The translations under genes and the position numbers were made by a program. Below, piece after piece: positions 14,288 through 22,291 of a DNA stretch of 32,186 nucleotides. Origin of the DNA: Catenulisporales bacterium (lineage in GTDB: Bacteria; Actinomycetota; Actinomycetes; Streptomycetales; Catenulisporaceae). The first letter of the stretch is position 1. Every line of letters begins with the position of its first letter. The notes beneath the pieces are model-generated. The model ran no database searches. It saw only the letters and a list, made by a program, of their open reading frames with translations, and was not told where the DNA came from. The stretch spans positions 1-32,186 of the forward strand of contig JAEKKI010000149.1 in the NCBI GenBank assembly GCA_019510485.1, read 5' to 3'.

Positions 14288-15496
14288 GTGGGTGCGATCA
14301 CGCACGCGTTACGGATCACCGGATCGATGACATGGGAGATCACCTGGGCCCTGATCCTGGGTTTCGCGTTGTCGGCGATCATCCAAGCCGTCGTCCGCAA
14401 GGCCACGATCGTGCGTCTACTCGGTGATGACCGGCCGCGGACGTTGACCGTGGCCGCGCTGTTGGGGGCCGCGTCGTCCTCGTGCTCCTACGCGGCCGTG
14501 GCGCTGGCGCGCTCGCTGTTCCGCAAGGGAGCGAACTTCACGGCGGCAATGGCGTTCGAGATCGGATCGACGAACCTCGTCATCGAACTCGGCATCATCC
14601 TGTGGCTGCTGATGGGCTGGCAGTTCACGCTCGCCGAGTTCATCGGCGGCCCGATCATGATCGTGATCCTGGCCGTGCTGTTCCGCCGCTTCCTCAAGCC
14701 GCACCTGGTGCACGAAGCGCGCGAGGAGGCCGACCGCGGCGTCGCCGGTTCGATGGAGGGCCACGCGGCGATGGACATGGCGGTGGCCGGGGACGGCTCG
14801 TTCTGGCGGCGGCTGCTGTCGCGCGCCGGGTTCACGTCGGTGTCGCACGTGTTCGTGATGGAATGGGCCGCGATCCTCAAAGACCTGGTGATCGGCCTGT
14901 TCATCGCCGGGGCGATCGCGGCGTGGGTGCCGGATTCGTTCTGGCAGCACTTCTTCCTGGCCGACCACCCGCTGCTGGCCGGGATCTGGGGTCCGCTGGT
15001 CGGGCCGCTGGTGGCGGTGCTGAGCTTCGTGTGCTCGATCGGGAACGTGCCGCTGGCGCTGGTGCTGTGGAAGGGCGGGATCAGCTTCGGCGGGGTGGCC
15101 TCGTTCATCTTCGCGGACCTGATCATCATCCCGATCCTGAACATCTACAAGAAGTACTACGGCAAGCGGACCGCGTGGTTCGTGCTGTGGACATTCTTCG
15201 TGGCGATGGCCGGTGCCGGGTATGTGGTCGAGCTGCTGTTCAACGGGCTCGGGCTGGTGCCGGGGCACGACGGGATGGCGGTCATGTCCGAGGGCGTCAA
15301 GTGGAACTACACGACCTGGCTCAACATCGCGTTCCTGCTGCTGGCGCTGGTGCTGGTGGTGCGGTTCGTGCGGAGCGGTGGGACGGGGATGCTGCGGATG
15401 ATGGGCGGCGGGCCGGACGACATGGACATGGCCGGGCACGGCGGTCATCACGAGCACAGCGGACAGCACGACCACGGCGGCCACGACCACCATTAG
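14288..15496 (+). CDS. UPF0718/DUF318-family permease with His-rich C-terminal tail
   Basis: A 402-residue integral membrane protein of the family that includes ArsP, an exporter of trivalent organoarsenicals. About eight helices are visible. Conserved family motifs are ASSSCSYAAVALARSLF near residue 65 and VCSIGNVPLALVLWKGG near 255, each with a Cys in a membrane segment. The loop around 140-170 is charged. The last 25 residues are packed with His and Asp (GGHHEHSGQHDH), a likely metal-binding tail not typical of ArsP. The substrate is unknown; the CsoR-like operator and neighbours point to copper or another soft metal. GGGAGG lies 9 bases before the GTG start. It is divergent from the DUF6153-like/lipoprotein unit. 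Confidence 0.85.
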   Translation: MGAITHALRITGSMTWEITWALILGFALSAIIQAVVRKATIVRLLGDDRPRTLTVAALLGAASSSCSYAAVALARSLFRKGANFTAAMAFEIGSTNLVIELGIILWLLMGWQFTLAEFIGGPIMIVILAVLFRRFLKPHLVHEAREEADRGVAGSMEGHAAMDMAVAGDGSFWRRLLSRAGFTSVSHVFVMEWAAILKDLVIGLFIAGAIAAWVPDSFWQHFFLADHPLLAGIWGPLVGPLVAVLSFVCSIGNVPLALVLWKGGISFGGVASFIFADLIIIPILNIYKKYYGKRTAWFVLWTFFVAMAGAGYVVELLFNGLGLVPGHDGMAVMSEGVKWNYTTWLNIAFLLLALVLVVRFVRSGGTGMLRMMGGGPDDMDMAGHGGHHEHSGQHDHGGHDHH

Positions 15497-15503
15497 CCCC
15501 GGC

Positions 15504-15509
15504 TAGGCT
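15504..15509 (+). promoter_or_regulatory. -10 box of the small membrane gene (leaderless)
   Basis: TAGGCT ends 6 bases before the ATG at 15516. No Shine-Dalgarno sequence is present. Confidence 0.35.
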
Positions 15510-15515
15510 CTCGCC

Positions 15516-15782
15516 ATGAATCGCGAGCCACGGCCGTTCGGCGTCGTTTATATCGGGCTTCTGATTCTCGCCGCCGCCGGAACAGCCGTGGTGTTCCTGC
15601 TCCTGAAAGCCGTCTCCCCGCACGCCGATCAGCTGGAGGTCGTCAAGACCTCGCTCGCGGTCGTCGCCGGCTCGGGCGCCGGGGCCGGGCTGTATGTGTC
15701 CTACCGACGGCAACGGACGTCGGAGCGGGACTCGGCACGAAGCGGTGAGGCCTCCGGATACCAGCGTCGATGCGGAAAGTGA
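15516..15782 (+). CDS. Small membrane protein, possible remnant of a larger gene
   Basis: An 88-residue protein with two hydrophobic segments, about residues 9-30 (VVYIGLLILAAAGTAVVFLLL) and 42-60. The second runs into SYRRQRTSERDSAR. This layout resembles the membrane N-terminus of actinobacterial pentapeptide-repeat proteins, where a long soluble part follows the RRQR segment. Here the frame stops about 20 residues later in an unrelated-looking tail. It may be a truncated remnant or a genuine small protein; I cannot decide from the sequence. A TAGGCT box 6 bases before the ATG suggests it is still transcribed. It lies 19 bases after the permease gene. Confidence 0.5.
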   Translation: MNREPRPFGVVYIGLLILAAAGTAVVFLLLKAVSPHADQLEVVKTSLAVVAGSGAGAGLYVSYRRQRTSERDSARSGEASGYQRRCGK

Positions 15783-15807
15783 CTGATACCGCCCCGACAA
15801 GCCGCGC

Positions 15808-15824
15808 CTCGCCGTTTGGGCGAG
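15808..15824. promoter_or_regulatory. Small inverted repeat just upstream of the lactonase gene
   Basis: CTCGCC and GGCGAG pair around a 5-base loop (GTTTG), ending 10 bases before the lactonase ATG. It overlaps the expected -10 region (GAGAAT at 15822-15827) and could be an operator or a weak terminator for the small gene upstream. Confidence 0.3.
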
Positions 15825-15834
15825 AATACCCACC

Positions 15835-16905
15835 ATGGTCGACTCTGCGAACTCGTATCTTCTGGTCGGCGGCTACGGCTCGGGCGTGCGCTGCCTGCGC
15901 TACGACGCCGACGGCGCGCTGTCCCCGGTGTCCGTGGTGGACATCTCCGATCCGTCATACGTCGTCTATGACGCCGCGCGCAGCGTGCTCACGGCTGTGG
16001 TCGAACACGAGCCGGAAGGGCAGATCGCTTCCGCGAGCTTCACGATCGCCGACGGCGCCAGCGACGTCCGCGACCAGATCGCCAGCGGCGGTTCGGCGGC
16101 GTGTCACCTGGCGCTGCACCCGGACGGGACCTCGCTGTTCGTGGCGAACTACAGCTCCGGGACGGTCTCGGTGTTCCCGCTGGACGCGCAGGGCCGGGTG
16201 ACCGGCAAGGAGCCCGCGCAGGTGATCCAGCACAGCGGGTCCGGGCCGCGCGACGACCGGCAGGAGGGGCCGCACGCGCACCAGGTCGTGGTCTCGCCGT
16301 CGGGGCGGTGGGTGCTGGCCGTGGATCTGGGCACGGACTCGGTCTCCGTGTACGAGTACCACCCCGAAGCCGAAGCCGCGGAGCGTCTGAGCGCGCACAG
16401 CGTCGTGACGGTGCCGCCCGGTTCGGGCCCGCGGCACCTGGCGTTCCACGGTTCCGGGCGCTACCTCTACGTGCTGAACGAGATCGCCTGCACGGTCATG
16501 GTGTGCTCGTGGGTCGAGGCCGAGGGGATCGGCAAGGCCGGTATGACGGTGCCAAGCCGGGCCGAGGCCGACCGTGCCGCCTCCGCCCGGTGCTGGTGCG
16601 CGGCGATCCGGGTGTCGGCCGACGACCGGTTCGTCTACACCTCCAACCGGATCGACGACACGATCGCGGTGTTCTCGGTGCTGGCGGACGGCGCCGGCCT
16701 GGAGCAGGTCGACGTGGTGCCGGCCGGCGGGTCGTGGCCGCGGGACATCGTGCTGTCGCCGGACGGGCGGCTGCTGTTCAGCGCCAACCACAAGTCGGAC
16801 TCGATCACGGTGTTCCGGGTCGACGCCGAGACCGGGCGGCTGACGGCGGTCGGGGAGCCGTACGCGACCCCGGCGCCGGCGTCGCTGCTGCCGATCTCGG
16901 CCTGA
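15835..16905 (+). CDS. Lactonase-family seven-bladed beta-propeller protein
   Basis: A 356-residue protein of the lactonase family (PF10282), related to 6-phosphogluconolactonase Pgl of E. coli. Blade repeats are visible as CHLALHPDGTSLFVANYSSG, then VVVSPSGRWVLAVDLGTDSV, PRHLAFHGSGRYLYVLNE and VLSPDGRLLFSANHKSDSIT. Many annotated family members have no proven substrate, so 6-phosphogluconolactone hydrolysis in the pentose phosphate pathway is only one option. No signal peptide, so cytoplasmic. The ATG lacks a Shine-Dalgarno sequence and is probably a leaderless start. The stop codon lies within a 21-bp tandem repeat, and the second repeat copy holds another in-frame stop. Confidence 0.88.
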   Translation: MVDSANSYLLVGGYGSGVRCLRYDADGALSPVSVVDISDPSYVVYDAARSVLTAVVEHEPEGQIASASFTIADGASDVRDQIASGGSAACHLALHPDGTSLFVANYSSGTVSVFPLDAQGRVTGKEPAQVIQHSGSGPRDDRQEGPHAHQVVVSPSGRWVLAVDLGTDSVSVYEYHPEAEAAERLSAHSVVTVPPGSGPRHLAFHGSGRYLYVLNEIACTVMVCSWVEAEGIGKAGMTVPSRAEADRAASARCWCAAIRVSADDRFVYTSNRIDDTIAVFSVLADGAGLEQVDVVPAGGSWPRDIVLSPDGRLLFSANHKSDSITVFRVDAETGRLTAVGEPYATPAPASLLPISA

Positions 16906-16946
16906 GCGCGCGGCGCCTCGGCCTGAGCGCTCGGCGCCTCGGCCTG
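16896..16946. repeat. 21-bp tandem repeat spanning the lactonase stop codon
   Basis: Two copies (16896-16916 and 16917-16937) differing at one base, plus a 9-base partial third copy. Each full copy contains an in-frame TGA relative to the lactonase gene. Confidence 0.85.
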
Positions 16947-16968
16947 GCCGGACTCAGGAAAGAGGGCA

Positions 16969-17000
16969 CCGCGGCGGTGGATGTGGGGCCGCCGCCGCGG
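16969..17000. terminator. Bidirectional hairpin between convergent genes
   Basis: CCGCGGCGGTGG (16969-16980) pairs with 16989-17000 over 12 positions, one of them a G-T wobble, around an 8-base loop. It lies 64 bases past the lactonase stop and 58 bases past the epimerase stop, so it may serve both. Confidence 0.6.
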
Positions 17001-17057
17001 CACTCCCCTCCGGTATCTGCAACCGGCGGCGGCCGGGATTCTCTTCCGCGCAGGTTG

Positions 17058-18089
17058 TCAGCCGATGGATCGGGCGTCCCAGGAGGCCAGGACCTCGCGT
17101 TCCCGTGCGGGGTCAAGGCCGTGCGGCCTGCTCGGCTGATACGAGTTCCGCACATGGCCGCCGTCGGCGGCGAGCCAGGCCCAGGTGTCGGCCACCGTCT
17201 CGGGCAGCGGACGGCAGCGCAGGCCGGCGGCCTCGGCCCGGGTGGTGTCCAGGTCCCAGGGCTTCTCCTCCGCAGGGGCCCAGATCGGCAGCTCGGTCCA
17301 CATCTGGACGCCGTGGCGCATCAGGAAGTCCCCGTCGACCCACTCCAGCCGGGCCGGGGAGCCGGTGGCCTCAACGCAGGCTTCGAGCAGTTCGCCGTAG
17401 GTCGACGCGTTCGAGGGCGGCCCCGACACGATGTAGGGGCCGCTCAGGTCCGCTTGCTCGATCGCGCTCAATGCGAACAGCGCCACATCGCGGACGTCGA
17501 TCGGCCGGATCTGATACGCCGGGTCGCCCGGCGCCAATACCCGCTCGTCGCGACCGGCACCGGCGTCGGCCGTGCGCAACAGCAGGGTCGGCAGGCGGCC
17601 GATGTCCTCGTGCGGGCCCAAGAGCAGGCCGAGGCGGAACGCCAGGGAGCGGCCGGGGAAGTCGCGTTCGACGACGCGTTCGCAGCCGGCTTTGAGGGTG
17701 CCGTAGTCGCCGTCTTCGGGGCCGGCGTCCGGGGAGCAGTCGTGGAGCGGGGAGTCGTCGCCGACCGGTTGGGCCGGCCAGTCGCGGAACGCAGAGCACG
17801 TGGACATGAACACGTAGACCGGTGCACTGGCGGCCAGGGCACGGACCGAGCGGCCGACGATCCGCGGGACGTAGCCGGAGGTGTCGACGATCGCGTCCCA
17901 GGGGCCGTGCTCGGCCAGGCGTCGCAGGTCGGCCTGCGACTCCCGGTCGCCGCGCACCGCTTCGACACCGGCGACGTCCGGGGCGGAGCGGCCGCGGTTG
18001 AACACCGTCACCCGGTGGCCGGCGGCCAGTGCTTCGTCGACGATGGCGCGGCCGAGGAAGCGGCTGCCGCCGAGTATCAGCAGTTTCAT
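17058..18089 (-). CDS. NAD-dependent epimerase/dehydratase-family protein (extended SDR)
   Basis: A 343-residue Rossmann-fold protein. MKLLILGGSRFLGRAIVDEA is the nucleotide-binding start, with a GGxxFLG variant of the GxxGxxG loop. RGDRESQADLRRL and WDAIVDTSGYVP match the second and third strands of the atypical/extended SDR group. YGTLKAGCE near residue 150 holds the catalytic Tyr-xxx-Lys. The substrate domain contains IRPIDVRDVALFAL and YIVSGPPSNASTYGELL, as in isoflavone-reductase/RNA-binding-type SDRs of actinobacteria. Substrate unknown. The start ATG is preceded by GGTGAGG at short distance, or by a CAGGGT box 6 bases upstream. It is monocistronic, between hairpins at 16969 and 18115. 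Confidence 0.88.
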   Translation of the reverse strand: MKLLILGGSRFLGRAIVDEALAAGHRVTVFNRGRSAPDVAGVEAVRGDRESQADLRRLAEHGPWDAIVDTSGYVPRIVGRSVRALAASAPVYVFMSTCSAFRDWPAQPVGDDSPLHDCSPDAGPEDGDYGTLKAGCERVVERDFPGRSLAFRLGLLLGPHEDIGRLPTLLLRTADAGAGRDERVLAPGDPAYQIRPIDVRDVALFALSAIEQADLSGPYIVSGPPSNASTYGELLEACVEATGSPARLEWVDGDFLMRHGVQMWTELPIWAPAEEKPWDLDTTRAEAAGLRCRPLPETVADTWAWLAADGGHVRNSYQPSRPHGLDPAREREVLASWDARSIG

Positions 18090-18114
18090 GGCCTCACCCT
18101 GACAGCGGCCCGCG

Positions 18115-18142
18115 GCTGTGAGCCACTCGATCCGCTCACAGC
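18115..18142 (-). terminator. Hairpin terminator after the DUF445 gene
   Basis: GCTGTGAGC (18115-18123) and GCTCACAGC (18134-18142) form a perfect 9-bp stem with a 10-base loop, 17 bases past the DUF445 stop. It probably ends the sbcD-sbcC-DUF445 transcript. Confidence 0.6.
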
Positions 18143-18159
18143 GGAGCTTCCGACGGGCT

Positions 18160-19446
18160 TCAGAACGCCAGCTGCGACAGCGCGTAGATCGCCAGGCCGG
18201 CCAGCGCGCCGACCACGGTGCCGTTGATCCGGATGAACTGCAGGTCGCGGCCCACTTGCAGCTCGATCTTGCGGGAGGTGGCCGGACCGTCCCAGGCCGC
18301 CACGGTGTCGGTGATCAGCGACGTGATCTCGGCGCGGTAGGTGGTCACCAGGTGGACCGCGACCTCGCGGACCCAGCCGTCGGCCTTCTCCTGCAGGCGG
18401 ATGTCGGTCTCCAGGCGGCGGCCGAGGCTCCGCAGGCCGATACGGGCCCGGACCTGCAGGTCGCTGTCCGGGTCCTCGGCGGCGGCTATCAGCGCCTGGC
18501 GCATGGCGGTCCAGCCGGAGGCCACCAGCCCTTGCAGCTCCGGGTGGTTGAGCAGGCCGGCCTTGAGCTTGTCGACGCGGCGGCCGGTCTCCGGATCGGT
18601 CTTCAGCTCCTGCGCGTAGTCGGCGAGGAACCGGTCCAGAGCCTTGCGCAGCGGATGGTGCTGGTCGTCGCGGACGTTCGCGGCCAGCTTCACCAGCTCG
18701 CGCTGGATGCGGCGGGACACGGCGTCGTCCAGGAAGCGCGGCGACCACACCGGCGCCTCGCTGGACACCGCGCGCTCGATCGCCTCGGGGTGGGCTTCGA
18801 GCCAGTCGTGGGTGCGCGCGGCGAGCATGTCGACGAGTTCGTAGTGGCCGCCGGACTCGGCGAAGCGCTCCAGCAGGCCGCCCAGCGGCACGGCCAGGTC
18901 CGCCTTGCCCAGGCGGGTGGTGATCGCCTCGCCGAGGATGGTCTGGATGTCCTCGTCGCGCAGCACGGTCAGGACGCCGCGCACCGCGGTCGCCAGTTCC
19001 TTGGTGACACGGGCGGCGTGATCCGGGTGCGCGAGCCACTGGCCGGTTCGCTTGGAGATGCCGAGGGCTGAGAGCCGGCCGCGGATGACGTCCTCGGACA
19101 GGAAGTTCTCGCCGACGAAGGTGCCCAGTCCCTCGCCGAACTGGTCCTTGCGGTTGGGGATGATCGCGGTGTGCGGGATCGGCAGGCCCACGGGGCGTTT
19201 GAACAGCGCGGTGACCGCGAACCAGTCGGCCAGGCCGCCGACCATGCCGGCCTCGGCGGCGGCTTCGACGTAGCCGGTCCAGCCGGTGACGCCGTGGTTC
19301 TGGAGGATGCGCATGGTGATGTAGACGATTGCGGCGCCCAGGAGGAAGCCGGTGGCCACCGTCTTCATGTGGCGCACCCCGCGGCGTTTCAGTAGTTCGC
19401 TGGGTGTCAGGGGGTCACGGGGCCGGGCTGTTCTCACGTTCGCCAT
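18160..19446 (-). CDS. DUF445 (YjiN-like) membrane protein
   Basis: A 428-residue protein of PF04286. The conserved start RRGVRHMKTVATGFLLGAA leads into a membrane helix (about 28-46). GGLADWFAVTALFKRP is the family's signature, then IIPNRKDQFGEGLGTFVGENFL. The middle is long amphipathic helices, and RDLQFIRINGTVVGALAGLA closes the protein with a second membrane helix, so the bulk may face one side of the membrane. Function is unknown in any organism. The ATG at 19446 overlaps the 3' end of the SbcC-like gene by 32 bases, so the two are cotranscribed; the start could be a few codons downstream. Confidence 0.92.
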   Translation of the reverse strand: MANVRTARPRDPLTPSELLKRRGVRHMKTVATGFLLGAAIVYITMRILQNHGVTGWTGYVEAAAEAGMVGGLADWFAVTALFKRPVGLPIPHTAIIPNRKDQFGEGLGTFVGENFLSEDVIRGRLSALGISKRTGQWLAHPDHAARVTKELATAVRGVLTVLRDEDIQTILGEAITTRLGKADLAVPLGGLLERFAESGGHYELVDMLAARTHDWLEAHPEAIERAVSSEAPVWSPRFLDDAVSRRIQRELVKLAANVRDDQHHPLRKALDRFLADYAQELKTDPETGRRVDKLKAGLLNHPELQGLVASGWTAMRQALIAAAEDPDSDLQVRARIGLRSLGRRLETDIRLQEKADGWVREVAVHLVTTYRAEITSLITDTVAAWDGPATSRKIELQVGRDLQFIRINGTVVGALAGLAIYALSQLAF

Positions 19447-22291
19447 TGTTGCTCAGGTGGCGGACTTGCGCTGACCCGATGGCACGGTAGCGGTCGGGAT
19501 CGCAGGTGAAGACGATGATTTGGGAACCGGGGTTCTCGGCGGTGCTGGTGCTTTCGGCGCCATGCCGGCCGGCGTGGGCGAGGAGGGCGCCGAGGGTGCG
19601 GCGGCGGCCGGGGTCGGCGGCGCCGAGCGCGTCGTCGATGATCACCGGGACGCCGCCGTCTGGCGCGACCAAGGCCGCGCAGGCCAGTCGTACGCACATC
19701 GCGACGGCTTCGCGCGCGCCGGTGGAGAGCTCGGCGTAGGGGTCGGTGCGGCCGTTGAGGGTGCGGTGCGAGACGCGCAGATCGTTGTCGACGGTGACGC
19801 CGAAGGAGGCCCCGAAGACCAGGCGGCCGAACTGCTCGACGCGTTCCTTGAACGGGCCCTGATAGGCCCGGGTCGCCTCGTCGCGGCGGTGCAGGAGCGT
19901 CTCGCGCAGGAGCTGGGCGGCTTCGGCGCGGGCGGTGACGGAGTCCTTCTCCCGCGCTGCGGCGTCCCGCCGGGCCTCGGCTTCGCGGTGGCGGTCGGCG
20001 AGGTCGTCGCCGACGGCGTCGAGCCGGCCGGCCAGGTGCTGGAGCCGGCTGCGGGCCTCGGCGATCTCGGACTCGGTGCGGGCGACGACGTCGCGGGCGT
20101 TGCCGAGCAGCAGCGCGACCTGCTCGGGCTCGGCCTCGCGATACGCGGCGTCGTGGGCGGCGCGGTCCTGCACGGCGGTCACGAGCGCCTTGGCGGCGTC
20201 GGTGTCACGCGACTCGACGGCTTCGTCGGCGATGACGGCGCGGGCCTGGGCCAGGCGGGTCTGTGCGGCCTCGTACTCGGTGACGAGGCGGGCGGTGCGG
20301 CCGCGGAGGTTCTCGGCCTCCGCGGCGAGGCGGTTGACCTCGACGTCGGCGGAGCGCAGGGCGCCGGCGGCGAGTTCGAGGCTGGCGGCGGTCTCCTCGG
20401 ACTCGGCGCGACGATGCTCGGCGACGGTCTCGGCCTCGGCGCGGTCGAGGGGCGCCAGGACGCCGGGATCGCGGCGCTCCAAATGGTCGGCGATGCGCCC
20501 TTCGAGCCGCGCCTGCTCGTCGGCGAGCGCGGCGGGATCCTTGCTGAGCTTCTTGCGTGCGGCCTCGGCGGCGGCGAGCGCGGCGCGCGCCTCGATGTGG
20601 CGCTGGAGGCGGATGCGGGCGGAGGCGAGGTCGCGGACTCCGGCTTGTCGGCAGAGGGCGGCGAGGGTGGACTCGGCGGTATCGAGCTTGGTGCGGAGTT
20701 CGCGCTCGCTGGCGCCGGGGGCGAGGATGACGCGGAGGATGCCTTCGGCTTCGATGACGAGGGGGTCGGTGATGCGGCGCAGGAGGGGGTCGGCGGCGGC
20801 GACGGTTTCGGCGGTGGATGCCGGGCCGGCATCGCTGGCGGGTTCAGCGGCGGCGACCGTTTCAGCGTCGCTCGATGCTGATCCGACACTCCGCCCCAGG
20901 GAGGCCGGGCCGGCATCGCTGGCCTGCGAGCCGATCGCGACCGACGCATCAGCAGCCGCGCCGCGAGCACTGGGCAGCAAAGCTCTACCACCGAGTGCTG
21001 CGACCGTCACCTCCGCTGCGCCAAGCCGCTCGACGCGCACCGTCGCAGCGGTGATCTCGATCGCCGTGCGCGCGTCGCGCACCGACCGGTCGGCGGCGTC
21101 GATTTCGTCGACCAGCCGATCGTCGATCTCGGTGGTGGCGAGTTCGGCGGAAGCAGCGGCGACGTCGCGGTCGGCGTCGGCCAAGGCCTCGCGGTCGGCC
21201 TGGACCCGTTCCAGGTCGTGGGCGTCGCGCATCCAGCGGTGGTCGGCATCGGCTTCCTGGTAGCGGCGTAGGGCCAGGCGGTGCGCTTCATCGGCGGCCT
21301 GGTGCATCGCGCGCGCGCCGTCGCGGCGGGAGTCGGCGATCTCGCGCTGCTCGGCGTGGGCTGCGATCTGGTCGCGTGCCGCCTCAAGCTCCACCGCGTA
21401 ATCGCTCACGCTCAGCACCAGCGCCTGCCGCGCCTCCCAGGCACGCGCCGCGAGTTCCGCGTCCCGCTCGGCGCGCTCGACGAGCGCCGCCGCCTCATCA
21501 CGCCGGGCCCGCAACGTCTCCACGGCCGCCGCCCGGCGCCGCAGCTCCTCGGCCTCCCCGCGATCCGTCACCACCCGACGCTGCAAGTCCGCGAGCCGCG
21601 CCGACACCTCACCATGCCGCTCGGCGTCGGCCTCGACCCGTGCCAGCGTCTCGGCCAGCTCGTCCGCGTCCGCCACGGCGGCGTCGTACGCCTCCAACGC
21701 CGCGCGGTACTCCCCCGTCGGCTGGTGGTTCTTCGGCGTGAAGTAGCGCGCGAACTCCTGCTCGACCCGCTCCACCAGCGTGTCCTCGGCGCCGTCGCCC
21801 GGCCCCGCCCCGCCGGCCGCCGCGTCGAGTGCGGCCCGCAACGACGCGCTGCCGGCGATCCGGTCCACGTCGAACGGCTTGTCCTGCAACACCCGTAGAG
21901 CCTTGAACAGGTCGTAGTCCGTGGCCTGATTCAGAATCGCCACGACCCGCTCGTGCGCCTCGCGTCCGGTCAGCGTCTCCGGCGACGGTGCCAGGATCCG
22001 CAGCTCCGTCAGCGGACGCAGCCACCGCTTGCGATACACCAGGTGATAGGAGCCGACCCGGAACTCCGCCTCGACCTCCGGCGCGGCGTCGCTGTGCCGG
22101 GGCTTGACCGCCCGCACCGCTTCCTTGCGCGAGGAGTCCAGCTCATCCAACAGCAGCCCGAAAGCCTCGATGGTGCTGCTCTTGCCGGACTCGTTCGGCC
22201 CCTCGACCACCGTCACGCCCCGCTCGGCGAACATCAGCTCGTGATCGGCGACCCCGCGGAAGTTGGCCAGCCGGATCCGCAGCAGCCTCAT
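19415..22291 (-). CDS. SbcC/YhaN-like AAA ATPase, coiled-coil, no zinc hook
   Basis: A 958-residue ABC-type ATPase of the SbcC/Rad50/YhaN group that should work with the adjacent nuclease in DNA end processing. Walker A is GPNESGKSST near residue 35. The ABC signature lies in LSTGAREAVAM and Walker B in VPVIIDDALGAAD near the C-terminus. Two long Ala/Glu/Arg-rich coiled coils (about 175-420 and 510-790) join these halves. The centre lacks the CxxC zinc hook of Rad50; instead a Ser/Ala/Asp-rich stretch at about 435-505 carries a repeated SDAGPAS/AETVAAA segment. The start ATG overlaps the stop of the nuclease gene in ATGA, so translation is coupled. The last 32 bases overlap the DUF445 gene. 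Confidence 0.88.
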   Translation of the reverse strand: MRLLRIRLANFRGVADHELMFAERGVTVVEGPNESGKSSTIEAFGLLLDELDSSRKEAVRAVKPRHSDAAPEVEAEFRVGSYHLVYRKRWLRPLTELRILAPSPETLTGREAHERVVAILNQATDYDLFKALRVLQDKPFDVDRIAGSASLRAALDAAAGGAGPGDGAEDTLVERVEQEFARYFTPKNHQPTGEYRAALEAYDAAVADADELAETLARVEADAERHGEVSARLADLQRRVVTDRGEAEELRRRAAAVETLRARRDEAAALVERAERDAELAARAWEARQALVLSVSDYAVELEAARDQIAAHAEQREIADSRRDGARAMHQAADEAHRLALRRYQEADADHRWMRDAHDLERVQADREALADADRDVAAASAELATTEIDDRLVDEIDAADRSVRDARTAIEITAATVRVERLGAAEVTVAALGGRALLPSARGAAADASVAIGSQASDAGPASLGRSVGSASSDAETVAAAEPASDAGPASTAETVAAADPLLRRITDPLVIEAEGILRVILAPGASERELRTKLDTAESTLAALCRQAGVRDLASARIRLQRHIEARAALAAAEAARKKLSKDPAALADEQARLEGRIADHLERRDPGVLAPLDRAEAETVAEHRRAESEETAASLELAAGALRSADVEVNRLAAEAENLRGRTARLVTEYEAAQTRLAQARAVIADEAVESRDTDAAKALVTAVQDRAAHDAAYREAEPEQVALLLGNARDVVARTESEIAEARSRLQHLAGRLDAVGDDLADRHREAEARRDAAAREKDSVTARAEAAQLLRETLLHRRDEATRAYQGPFKERVEQFGRLVFGASFGVTVDNDLRVSHRTLNGRTDPYAELSTGAREAVAMCVRLACAALVAPDGGVPVIIDDALGAADPGRRRTLGALLAHAGRHGAESTSTAENPGSQIIVFTCDPDRYRAIGSAQVRHLSNNGERENSPAP
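20820..20923. repeat. Direct 20-bp repeat inside the SbcC-like gene
   Basis: GCCGGGCCGGCATCGCTGGC occurs at 20820-20839 and again at 20904-20923, 84 bases apart (28 codons). A second degenerate repeat of about 20 bases encodes the duplicated AETVAAA segment nearby. Together they form the disordered centre of the ATPase. Confidence 0.8.
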
